Assembly (NCBI GenBank): GCA_035308365.1
Contig: DATGGU010000189.1
Location: 1 to 30,682 of the forward strand
Direction of reading: 5' to 3'
Length of the DNA stretch: 30,682 bases
Source: PALSA-505 sp035308365
GTDB taxonomy: Bacteria; Actinomycetota; Actinomycetes; Streptosporangiales; Streptosporangiaceae
Shown: positions 8,815 to 15,997 of the stretch, piece by piece
Layout of the letters: every line of letters starts with the position of its first letter
Position numbering within the stretch: the stretch's first letter is position 1
Translations under genes and position numbers: made by a program
The notes under the pieces: model-generated
Databases searched by the model: none
Told to the model about the DNA's origin: nothing
The model's input: only the letters and a program-made list of their open reading frames with translations

Positions 8815-9423
8815 TCAGCGGGAATCACCGCCGGCGACCGTCAGCCAGCTCGTCACGCTGTCCCAGCCGAATACCACCCACAGGTAGATCGCCAGCACGA
8901 TGAAGACGAACGGCTCGATCCCCACCATCGCGCCGAGCCCGGCCACCAGCATCCGGCCCTCCCAGCCGAGCCCGGCCGCGGTCACGCCCGGGCTGGGCAG
9001 GATGCCGTTTCGCTGCCGGCAGAGCAGATCCATGTGGTGCAGGGCGATCGCAGCGATCAGCGCGAACGTGGCCGGTGCCGGAACGCCTACCGCGAAGCCC
9101 ACCGCCGCCAGGTAGACGTACTGGCCGGCCTGCAGCAGCGGCGGCACCAGCCAGTCGAGCCGGCCGTCGTGCGGGCTGTCGGCACCGAGTGCGGCGAGCA
9201 GCATGGCGACGGCCGGGGTGAGCAGCAGCAGGCCGGGCAGGTTGTGCAGGCCCAGGGCCGCCAGCATGGCCGTGACGGTCAGCCCGGCGAAGACGGGCAG
9301 CAGCGGCGGCAGCTGGCCCTGCACCGTGGCGCCGATCTTGCTGGCCAGCGGGCCGTCGTCACGGCAGGCAACGATGCCGCTGGTAGCGACCGGGCGGCCG
9401 GCCGCGTCACCCGATGCCGTCAT
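8815..9423 (-). CDS. DUF5941-like integral membrane protein
   Basis: The product is about 202 residues with five or six membrane helices. It contains CRDDGPLASKIG, then LPPLLPVFAGLTVTAMLAAL and PHDGRLDWLVPPLLQAGQY, which I recognise as the DUF5941 domain of actinobacterial proteins linked to CDP-alcohol phosphatidyltransferase and cytidylyltransferase genes. In the homologues I recall, the domain is the C-terminal part of one longer protein. Here it is separate: the ATG at 9423 overlaps the end of the upstream gene by 17 bp in another frame and has GTGGAG about 11 bases upstream. The start may be used by translational coupling, or the pair may be one gene broken by a frameshift. Function is unknown. 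Confidence 0.75.
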   Translation of the reverse strand: MTASGDAAGRPVATSGIVACRDDGPLASKIGATVQGQLPPLLPVFAGLTVTAMLAALGLHNLPGLLLLTPAVAMLLAALGADSPHDGRLDWLVPPLLQAGQYVYLAAVGFAVGVPAPATFALIAAIALHHMDLLCRQRNGILPSPGVTAAGLGWEGRMLVAGLGAMVGIEPFVFIVLAIYLWVVFGWDSVTSWLTVAGGDSR

Positions 9424-10714
9424 CGTGCACAGCTCCACGGGGCCGGGCCGCGGTGGCGGCGCCGGGCCGGGCCGAGGCCAGCGACCGGCTGCCGATGACC
9501 CGCTCGGCGAGGGAATAGCCCAGGGCGACGACGCCCCAGCCGATCAGCAGGATCAGGGCCGTGCGTGGCCCCCACACGGGCATGGTCACGGCGATCAGCA
9601 CGGTCCGCTCCGCGAGTGGAAAGGCGATGCTCTGCCCGGTCAGGCGCAGCAGCCGGTGCCCCGAACCACTCACTGGGGGGCTGATTCCAGCAACAGACAG
9701 GTAGCAGGCGCCGGTCATCTGCCGCACCGCGAGCAGCACCATCGCCGTCGTCGCGAACACCCAGGCCTGGTGCGGCCTGGCCGTCGTCCAGCTCGCCGCC
9801 AGCGCCGCATAGACCGCGTACTCCGCCGCCGTGCCCGGCACCGCGGCCAGCCAGTCGGCCAGCGGCGACGGGGAAACCGCCGCCGCCTGGCGCAGCGGCA
9901 GCGCGACAGCCAGCAACACCGAGCCGGTGATCAGCGAGGACCTGGTTCCATGGGCATACCAGGCCGCCGCGCACACCGACAGGGCGAACGCCGCGGTGGC
10001 CAGCGCGGTCTGGGCCAGCGTGCGGGCCGCGGCCCACCGGGCGATCCTGCTGGCCAGCGGCCCGCACGCGTACGTGGCCAGCAGACCAGGCTCGCCACCG
10101 CGCCGGGACGGGCGAACGCCGTTGACGGTCCCGGGCACCGGCGCGGCCCGGCCGTTGACCCCGGGCTCCTGGTAGCTCACGGTCTTCACGTGAACACCGC
10201 TGCCGCCGATGCTCTCGATCAGCGAGTCGAGGGCACCGTTCAGATCGCCGCCCACCCGGGTCCGGCGAAGGAGACCGCGAACGCGGACCCGCCCGCCGGC
10301 GCTCCCGGCCGAGCCGATGCGGGCGGCCAGCGCTTCCGCCGCGTCGGCCACGGCCGGCAGATCCTTGCTGGCCACCAGCAGCGCCCCGGCCGCCGTCAGG
10401 GCAGTGGTGGCGGTGCCGTCGCCGCCGGCCAGCGCGGCCAGCGCACCCCCGGGGGTGGCCAGCGCCCGGCTGGTGGTGCAGACGAGGACGGGTTCGCCGA
10501 TGTCGCGCACGGTGGCCGCCACTGCCCGCAGCCCGTCGGCGGCATCGGCGCACATGGCCACGTCGACCTGGCGTACTCCGGCGGACATCAGGCGCCCACC
10601 CACGAATTCCAGCCATGGCGGGGCGCCGGGCATCCTGTCCCCTGGCTGGCGGTACGGCTGGGCCATCGCGGACAGCCTGTCGGGCGCCGCCGCAAGGAGC
10701 AGCGCCACGGTCAT
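9407..10714 (-). CDS. DUF5941-associated membrane protein with N-terminal soluble domain
   Basis: The product is 435 residues. About residues 1-230 are soluble and alanine/glycine-rich (MTVALLLAAAPDRL at the start), with no motif I can name confidently. About residues 240-420 are membrane helices. This second half resembles the product of the downstream gene: GPLASRIA against GPLASKIG, DWLAAVPGTAAEYAVYAAL against DWLVPPLLQAGQYVYLAAV, and a similar last helix. The two genes thus appear to carry paralogous membrane domains. The start at 10714 has TTTGGAGGCCACC directly upstream. An upstream start at 10807 would add 31 residues lacking coding character. It is divergent from the cytidylyltransferase pair. 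Confidence 0.72.
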   Translation of the reverse strand: MTVALLLAAAPDRLSAMAQPYRQPGDRMPGAPPWLEFVGGRLMSAGVRQVDVAMCADAADGLRAVAATVRDIGEPVLVCTTSRALATPGGALAALAGGDGTATTALTAAGALLVASKDLPAVADAAEALAARIGSAGSAGGRVRVRGLLRRTRVGGDLNGALDSLIESIGGSGVHVKTVSYQEPGVNGRAAPVPGTVNGVRPSRRGGEPGLLATYACGPLASRIARWAAARTLAQTALATAAFALSVCAAAWYAHGTRSSLITGSVLLAVALPLRQAAAVSPSPLADWLAAVPGTAAEYAVYAALAASWTTARPHQAWVFATTAMVLLAVRQMTGACYLSVAGISPPVSGSGHRLLRLTGQSIAFPLAERTVLIAVTMPVWGPRTALILLIGWGVVALGYSLAERVIGSRSLASARPGAATAARPRGAVHDDGIG

Positions 10715-10902
10715 GGTGGCCTCCAAATTCACAACCGCATCGCGAGTGATCGGGCAGGACGCTGTCAAGGTCACTGGGTAACTGAATTTTGCGAGATGCG
10801 TTGTCAATTAGGCACAGCGTACCGGCGGGACGCGCAGCGTCTGCGGAGGTTCGCCGTGGTGTCAGGCGGATGTACGCCCGGGCGGCGGGCTACCATGCGG
10901 CC

Positions 10903-11631
10903 GTGCGTGAAGGTGAATCCCGGCCGGCCGCGGCCGTGGTCCTGGCCAGTGGCGCGGGCGTCCGGGTCGGCGGCGAGCGGAACAAGGTGTACCTGCCGCT
11001 GGGTGGCCGCAGCGTCGCCGCCTGGTCGCTGCGGACGCTGGCGACGGTTCCCGGGATCGGCCCGCTCGTGCTGGTCGCGCGGCCACAGGACAAGGATCTG
11101 GTGGCGGCCATGCTGGCCGGCGAGCTGCCCGGCTACCAGGTGGAGGTCGTGCCCGGGGGCGTCGCCCGGCAGGATTCCGAGCTGATGGCCCTGCGCCACC
11201 TCGCTCCCCGGATCGCCACCGGGGCGATCGACGTCGTGCTGATGCACGACGCGGCCAGGCCGCTGGTCACGCCGGAACTGGCGGCGGCGGTGCTGGCGGC
11301 GGCCCGGGAGTACGGCGGTGCGGTGCCCGGCGTGCCAAGGGATGGCCTGACGATGGTCAGCGAGGACGGCAGCACCGCCGAGGCCGACCTCGGCACGATG
11401 ATGGCCATGCAGACGCCGCAGGGGTTCCTGGCCGGCCCGCTGCTCGACTCCTACGAGCGGGCGGCCACGGACGGGTTCACCGGCACCGACACCGCCTCCT
11501 GCGTGACCCGCTACACCGGCACCCCGGTGCGCTGCATCCCCGGCGACGAACAAAACATCAAGATCACCTACCCGCACGACCTGGTCATCGCCGCGAAGTT
11601 CCTGTCCGCCGCCAGCCAGCCGAGCGGCTGA
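10903..11631 (+). CDS. IspD/TarI-type cytidylyltransferase
   Basis: This enzyme transfers CMP from CTP to a sugar-alcohol phosphate, either 2-C-methyl-D-erythritol 4-phosphate (isoprenoid pathway) or ribitol 5-phosphate (teichoic-acid type). The 242-residue product has the nucleotide loop VVLASGAGVRVGGERNKVYLPLGG with the catalytic arginine (about 21) and lysine (about 28), VLMHDAARPLV, and a C-terminal EQNIKITYPHDL with the conserved lysine, so it should be active. GTG at 10903 is the likely start. TACCAT six bases upstream could be a -10 of a leaderless transcript, and no Shine-Dalgarno is seen; ATG at 10870 is an alternative. The absence of ispF next door and the DUF5941 neighbours favour an envelope role over the MEP pathway, but sequence alone does not decide. 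Confidence 0.85.
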   Translation: MREGESRPAAAVVLASGAGVRVGGERNKVYLPLGGRSVAAWSLRTLATVPGIGPLVLVARPQDKDLVAAMLAGELPGYQVEVVPGGVARQDSELMALRHLAPRIATGAIDVVLMHDAARPLVTPELAAAVLAAAREYGGAVPGVPRDGLTMVSEDGSTAEADLGTMMAMQTPQGFLAGPLLDSYERAATDGFTGTDTASCVTRYTGTPVRCIPGDEQNIKITYPHDLVIAAKFLSAASQPSG

Positions 11632-11642
11632 AGGAGAACCTC

Positions 11643-12326
11643 TTGCACACCGTCGCCGTGATCCTCGCCTGGGACGCCGCCCCGCTGCCCGGCTGCGCGG
11701 AGCCGAAGCTGGTCATGCCGCTGGGCGGCCGTCCCATCCTGGAGCACTCCATCGCCGCGTTCGGCGATGCTCCCGGCGTGGACGAGATCCTGGTGGCCGC
11801 CGCACCCGAGCTGGCCGGGCACGTGGCCGGCCGGGCCGGGATACGGGTCGTCGAGACCGGCGCGACCCGGACCGAGGCCGCCCGGCGGGCGCTCCTGGCC
11901 CTGGGCGAGCCGGACGGCAACGTGCTGATCCACGACGCGAACCGCCCGCTTGTGTCTGCGCGGGTGATCGGGGAATGCCTGACGGCGCTCGAGGTACATG
12001 AGGCAGCCTGCGCTGCTGTCCCTGCCTCCGACACCATGGTGACGATCAAAGACCTTTATATAGATGAACGGCCCTCGCGGGACCGGCTGCGCAAGCGGCA
12101 GTCACCGCAGGGGTTCCGGCGCCGGGTGATCCGCCGTGGTTACGAACTTGCCGTCGCGGATCCGGACTTCAAACCTTCCGACGACTGCGCCATCGTGCTC
12201 AGGTACCTGCCGGAGATACCTGTCCACCTGTTCCGGGGCAGCGAACAGCTCTTCCCCATCACCAGCCGGCTCGACATCGAGATCGCCGAAATGATGCTGG
12301 CCGAGGGGCCGAGGCTCAGCGCTTGA
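11643..12326 (+). CDS. second IspD-like cytidylyltransferase, catalytic motifs altered
   Basis: The 227-residue product is homologous to the preceding gene (PKLVMPLGGRPILEHSIAAF, VLIHDANRPLV, QSPQGFRR). The nucleotide loop, however, is VILAWDAAPLPGCAEPK instead of the usual A-x-G-x-G-x-R stretch, so the glycine loop and its arginine are missing while the lysine (22) remains. The C-terminal NIKIT lysine motif is replaced by FPITSRLDIEIAEMML. It may be a non-catalytic partner, an enzyme of changed specificity, or a decaying copy. The TTG start has AAGGAG seven bases upstream and lies 11 bp after the first gene, so they are one operon. The 3' end overlaps the convergent aminotransferase by 11 bp. 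Confidence 0.8.
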   Translation: MHTVAVILAWDAAPLPGCAEPKLVMPLGGRPILEHSIAAFGDAPGVDEILVAAAPELAGHVAGRAGIRVVETGATRTEAARRALLALGEPDGNVLIHDANRPLVSARVIGECLTALEVHEAACAAVPASDTMVTIKDLYIDERPSRDRLRKRQSPQGFRRRVIRRGYELAVADPDFKPSDDCAIVLRYLPEIPVHLFRGSEQLFPITSRLDIEIAEMMLAEGPRLSA

Positions 12327-13689
12327 CCGCCTGCTTGATCAGGGTGCGGCCGAAGTCCCACATCAGGCCGCTGCCACGGCTCGCGTCGTCCATGACGTCG
12401 GCGAAGGCGTCGCAGAACAGCTTCACCTCGGTCTCGCCGATGGTGAGCGTGGGCAGCAGCTTGATCACCTCGTCGTGGTCGGCCGCGACCTGGGTGAGAA
12501 TCCGGTGCCGCTGGAACAGGAAGACGACGATCATCTGGGCGAACAGGCCGTGCCTGGCCGCCTGGAGCATGTTCCAGCCGGTGCGCAGCTTGAGCGACCT
12601 GGGCTTGCAGAACTCCAGCCCGATCATCAGCCCGCGGCCCCTGACCTCGCCGAGCAGTTCGTAGCGGCCGGCCATCTCGGCCAGGGCGGCCATCAGCGTC
12701 TCGCCCATCCGCTCGGCGTTCTCGACCAGGTGCTCGTCCTCGATGACCGCCAGCGAGGCGAGGCCCGCGGTCATGGCCGGCGCGTTGTGGCCGAACGTCG
12801 AGTCGTGCACGAACGGCCGGTCCATGGACGAGTAGACCTTCTGGAAGATCCAGTCCTTGGCCAGCGTGGCGGCGACCGGGATGAACCCGCCGGACAGTGC
12901 CTTGGCGACCGTGACGATGTCCGGCTGCACGTCCTCGTGCTGGTAGGCGAAGAACCGGCCGGTGCGGCCCAGCCCGGTCTGGATCTCGTCGCAGATCAGC
13001 ACGGCGCCATGCTCGTGCAGCAGATCAGCGGCAGCGGCCAGGAAGCCGGGCGGGCAGATGTGCACGCCCTTGCCCTGGATCGGCTCGACCAGCAGGGCGG
13101 CCACGTCGCCGGCCCGCAGCTCGCGGGCCAGCGCGTCCAGGTCGCCGAGTGGGATCCGGCCGTCCGGCAGCAGCGGATCGAAGCCGCGGCGGAACTCGGG
13201 CGACCCGTTGACCGACAGCGAGCCGAGGGTCAGGCCGTGGAAGGCATGATCGCAGTAGAGCACCCTGGTCTTACCGGTTGAGTACCTGGCGAACTTCAGC
13301 GCGGTCTCGACCGCCTCGGTGCCGCTGTTGCAGAAGTAGGCGCGGTCCAGCCCGGGGGCCTTGGCCAGCAGCCGCTCGGCCAGCAGGCCGGGCAGCAGCG
13401 CGCAGTCGAACTGGACCAGGTCGGCCACCTCGGCGTCGAGCAGGTCGTGCAGCGCCTTGCGGATCACCGGATGGTTGCGGCCCATCCCGAACACCCCGAA
13501 GCCGGTCAGGAAGTCGGCGTACCTGTTGCCGTCGGAGTCCCAGAGGTAACCGCCCTCGGCCTTCTCGTAGACCTTGTCGAACCCGATGACGTGCAGCATC
13601 CGGGACAGGTGCGGCTTGAGATACTTGTCCTGCAGCTCGTAGCCCTGGCCCGCGCGCTCGGCCAGCAGGGAGTTCAGATCGAAGGTCAT
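12316..13689 (-). CDS. class III PLP aminotransferase
   Basis: The product is 457 residues, typical of the ornithine/acetylornithine/GABA aminotransferase group. Motifs are CNSGTEAVETALKFAR (PLP phosphate binding, residues 120-135), LICDEIQTGLGRTG with Asp234, and VAKALSGGFIPV with Schiff-base Lys263. The extra C-terminal region (about 385-457, FLFQRHRILTQVA) is seen in actinobacterial aspartate aminotransferase family proteins of unknown substrate. It starts 11 bp after the stop of the TetR gene on the same strand, with GAGAG upstream, so the two form an operon. It probably acts on an amine or amino acid linked to the ligand sensed by that TetR protein; this is inference. Confidence 0.87.
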   Translation of the reverse strand: MTFDLNSLLAERAGQGYELQDKYLKPHLSRMLHVIGFDKVYEKAEGGYLWDSDGNRYADFLTGFGVFGMGRNHPVIRKALHDLLDAEVADLVQFDCALLPGLLAERLLAKAPGLDRAYFCNSGTEAVETALKFARYSTGKTRVLYCDHAFHGLTLGSLSVNGSPEFRRGFDPLLPDGRIPLGDLDALARELRAGDVAALLVEPIQGKGVHICPPGFLAAAADLLHEHGAVLICDEIQTGLGRTGRFFAYQHEDVQPDIVTVAKALSGGFIPVAATLAKDWIFQKVYSSMDRPFVHDSTFGHNAPAMTAGLASLAVIEDEHLVENAERMGETLMAALAEMAGRYELLGEVRGRGLMIGLEFCKPRSLKLRTGWNMLQAARHGLFAQMIVVFLFQRHRILTQVAADHDEVIKLLPTLTIGETEVKLFCDAFADVMDDASRGSGLMWDFGRTLIKQAVKR

Positions 13690-13700
13690 GCTTTAGTCTC

Positions 13701-14354
13701 TCAGCCCTCAGCTACCTGTTGGAGCCCGGTCCAGACCATGTCGAAGTGGTACTGGACGATGTCACCGAGCGGGATGTGCGGGTTGCGGCGCCACCACTTG
13801 GCCAGCTGCTCCCCGGCGCCGGACATGGCGTGCGCGTAGGCGACCGCCGCCTGCGCCGGGTGGTCCGGGGCGGCGGCGCGGATGAGCGCGGCGATCTTCT
13901 CGACGGTCTCGAAGCGCATCTGCTCGGCCCGCTCGGCCACGGTCCCGGCGACCGCGATGCCGCCGCCGAACAGCATGTCCCAGCGCTTCCCGCGCTCGGC
14001 CACGAACGTGAAGTAGGCGACCATCCCGGCCCGCAACATGTCCCTGGGATGCTCATGAGCGCCGGCCGCTGCGACGATGGCGGCTTCGAGCTCGCCCCGG
14101 GCGGCGTGCAGGCATTCCAGGTACAGCTCGTCCTTGTCGGCGAAGTAGTTGTAGATCAGCGGGCGGGTCACACCCACGCTGGCCGCGATGTCCTCCAGCG
14201 CGGTGCCCTGGTAGCCGCGCTGGCTGAACACCTGCTCGGCGACCCGGAGAATCTGCGCCCGCCGGTCAGCCCGGGAGAGCCGCCGACGGGCTCTGCTTTC
14301 TTCGCCGGAACCACGCCCTGCGGCCACAGCCGCGGCCTCAACGTCGGCCCGCAT
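13701..14354 (-). CDS. TetR-family transcriptional regulator
   Basis: The 217-residue product has a TetR_N domain at about residues 30-78: RRAQILRVAEQVFSQRGYQGTALEDIAASVGVTRPLIYNYFADKDELY. The recognition helix is in GVTRPLIYNYF. The C-terminal ligand-binding half is alpha-helical and not diagnostic. I use the ATG at 14354, preceded by GGAG with a short spacer; an upstream in-frame start at 14438 would run through the divergent promoter. It is cotranscribed with the class III aminotransferase and divergent from the secreted lipase. Two 17-bp repeats in the intergenic region are the likely binding sites, so it probably represses both directions. Confidence 0.9.
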   Translation of the reverse strand: MRADVEAAAVAAGRGSGEESRARRRLSRADRRAQILRVAEQVFSQRGYQGTALEDIAASVGVTRPLIYNYFADKDELYLECLHAARGELEAAIVAAAGAHEHPRDMLRAGMVAYFTFVAERGKRWDMLFGGGIAVAGTVAERAEQMRFETVEKIAALIRAAAPDHPAQAAVAYAHAMSGAGEQLAKWWRRNPHIPLGDIVQYHFDMVWTGLQQVAEG

Positions 14355-14375
14355 AATCTCCGATCCTACCGGGGG

Positions 14376-14404
14376 TTGACCAGCAATTGACACGGTCGTA
14401 AATT
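14376..14404 (+). promoter_or_regulatory. candidate lipase promoter
   Basis: TTGACC (14376-14381) and TAAATT (14399-14404) are separated by 17 bp, a sigma-70-like arrangement directed at the lipase gene. The -10 element overlaps the first operator-like repeat. Assignment is by consensus only. Confidence 0.45.
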
Positions 14405-14424
14405 CGGTTGACAGCAGCGTAAAT
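14387..14424. promoter_or_regulatory. two 17-bp TetR operator-like repeats
   Basis: TTGACACGGTCGTAAAT (14387-14403) and TTGACAGCAGCGTAAAT (14408-14424) are direct repeats 21 bp apart, two helical turns. Each is itself an imperfect dyad, TTGAC then GTAAA around a central N6. Position between the divergent TetR and lipase genes, over the candidate -10, fits repression by the TetR protein. Confidence 0.6.
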
Positions 14425-14458
14425 ATGACTCCGGTCACACCCCGCCCAAGGAGATCCC

Positions 14459-15382
14459 ATGCCGCTGCCCCGCCGCCTTTCCAGCGTGCTCACCGCCCTC
14501 GCCCTGCTCGTCACGCCAATCGCCATCGCGGCACCCGCCCAGGCCGCCGCTTTCATCCAGCCCAACATCGCCGCCGGGATCGCCGCCGCGCTGACCAACC
14601 CGGCCGCACCGCCACCCGGCGTCAACAACTTCGGCTGCCGGCTCAGCGCCGCGCACCCACGGCCGGTGATCCTCATCCCCGGCACGTTCGCCAACATGGA
14701 GGACGACTACGGCGCGCTGGGCCCCATCCTGGCCAACGACGGGTACTGCGTGTTCTCGCTGAACTACGGCGGTACCCCCGGTGCGTTCATCCAGTCGACC
14801 GGGCCGGTGCCCGCCTCCGCACAACAGGTCGCCAGCCTCATCGGCCAGGTCCGCGCCAGCTACGGCGGCGTCCAGGTCGACCTGGTCGGGCACTCCCAGG
14901 GCGGCCTGCTCGCCGAGTACGTGGCCAAGCTGCTCGGCCTCGCCCCGGACATCCACACCATCGTCGCGCTGTCGCCCACGACCCACGGCACCACGCTGGA
15001 TGGCCTGGCCAGCCTCGCCCAGGTCTTCCCCGGCGCGAACCAGATCCTCACGGCAGGCTGCCCGGCGTGTGCCGACCAGGAAAGCGGATCCGCCGTGGTG
15101 GACGCGCTGGACAACGGCCCGGTCGCGCAAGCTGGTGTCAGCTACACGGTGATCGAGACGCTGAACGAGTTCGTTGTCACCCCGGTCGGCTCGTCGTTCA
15201 TCAACGAACCCGGCGTACACAACGAGTACGTGCAGTCCTCCTGCCCGTTCGACTCGGTCGACCATGCCGACCTCAGCTACGACAACACCACGATCCGGCT
15301 GACCCTCAACGCCCTCGACCCGGCCACCGCGAGGTCACCGAACTGCTTCGCGAGCTATCCCGCTCCCGCCATCCAGCAGTAG
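14459..15382 (+). CDS. secreted lipase/esterase, alpha/beta hydrolase (class 2 type)
   Basis: The product is 307 residues with a Sec signal peptide: a basic start (MPLPRRL), a hydrophobic core, and a likely cut after AQA near residue 29. The mature enzyme has VILIPGTFANMEDDYG (oxyanion region) and VDLVGHSQGGLLAEY with nucleophile Ser146. SVDHADLSYD probably carries the catalytic His269. The acid is less clear: LNEFVVTP has Glu237 where relatives often have Asp. Four cysteines (60, 97, 201, 204) may form disulfides. AAGGAGATCCC precedes the ATG. It should hydrolyse extracellular ester lipids. It is divergent from the TetR gene that probably controls it. Confidence 0.88.
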   Translation: MPLPRRLSSVLTALALLVTPIAIAAPAQAAAFIQPNIAAGIAAALTNPAAPPPGVNNFGCRLSAAHPRPVILIPGTFANMEDDYGALGPILANDGYCVFSLNYGGTPGAFIQSTGPVPASAQQVASLIGQVRASYGGVQVDLVGHSQGGLLAEYVAKLLGLAPDIHTIVALSPTTHGTTLDGLASLAQVFPGANQILTAGCPACADQESGSAVVDALDNGPVAQAGVSYTVIETLNEFVVTPVGSSFINEPGVHNEYVQSSCPFDSVDHADLSYDNTTIRLTLNALDPATARSPNCFASYPAPAIQQ

Positions 15383-15997
15383 CGCGCACAACTAGATAGG
15401 TAGTTTCCACGGATCCGCCAGCCGCCGCCGCGCCCGTAATGTCCTGGTGAAGCACCACCGACAGGCAGCGAAAAAGGTGCCAGCCTGCTGCCAGGTGTAT
15501 CAAGCCCGGCCTGTTCCGCTCTGATCTAGTAGGGGGAAGGTGGGCCGGGCCCACCTGGCTGGCCACGGCAACCGGTGGGGGACTCATCGGGTGCGGCCAA
15601 CACCTACCAGCCGTGGCCAGCCAGCCTCCTATGCCTGGCGACCAGGCTGCCGGCCCGCACCGGCCTGATCGCGGAGCACTGTGGAGTGCGGTGGCGACCC
15701 GGCCCGCCCCCTCCGGGTGATGCTGGGCTGGGTATGGTCCATGCCTCTTCCGGTTGCGAGTCCTGGCCTGCGCAGACAACCACCCAGAAAATCGGGCACT
15801 GGCACTGGCTGTACAACCCCAAGGGTCTTTAGCACGGCAGCCCGGGTTCGTGATCTTGGGTGTGGCGGTACTGGATGCTGAACGGTCAGACCGCGCTCTC
15901 TGACGGCCAGGCCAGGACGCTCAACGGGCCGGTGAGCGCCTGGCCAGCCGGGTCCGTAAGGAAGTGAACGGGCTGAAAGATTCAGTGGGGGGCGAAT
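15383..15997. other. 615-bp gene-free region between lipase and GH1 genes
   Basis: Short ORFs occur on both strands, but none has a ribosome site, family motif or consistent third-position GC bias. The region holds two inverted repeats near 15540-15624. I see no tRNA or known RNA. It may contain an unrecognised RNA or the remains of a lost gene. Confidence 0.5.
15539..15624. repeat. nested inverted repeats, possible terminator
   Basis: A compact palindrome, GGTGGGCC then GGCCCACC around one base, lies at 15539-15555. A perfect 15-bp inverted repeat, CTGGCTGGCCACGGC at 15555-15569 and its complement at 15610-15624, encloses 40 bases. No T-tract follows. These lie about 160-240 bp past the lipase stop and could act in termination or RNA folding. 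Confidence 0.55.

Noticed and set aside
15575..15881. Small ORFs in the lipase-GH1 gap
   Set aside because: No ribosome site, no family features and overlapping alternatives on both strands.
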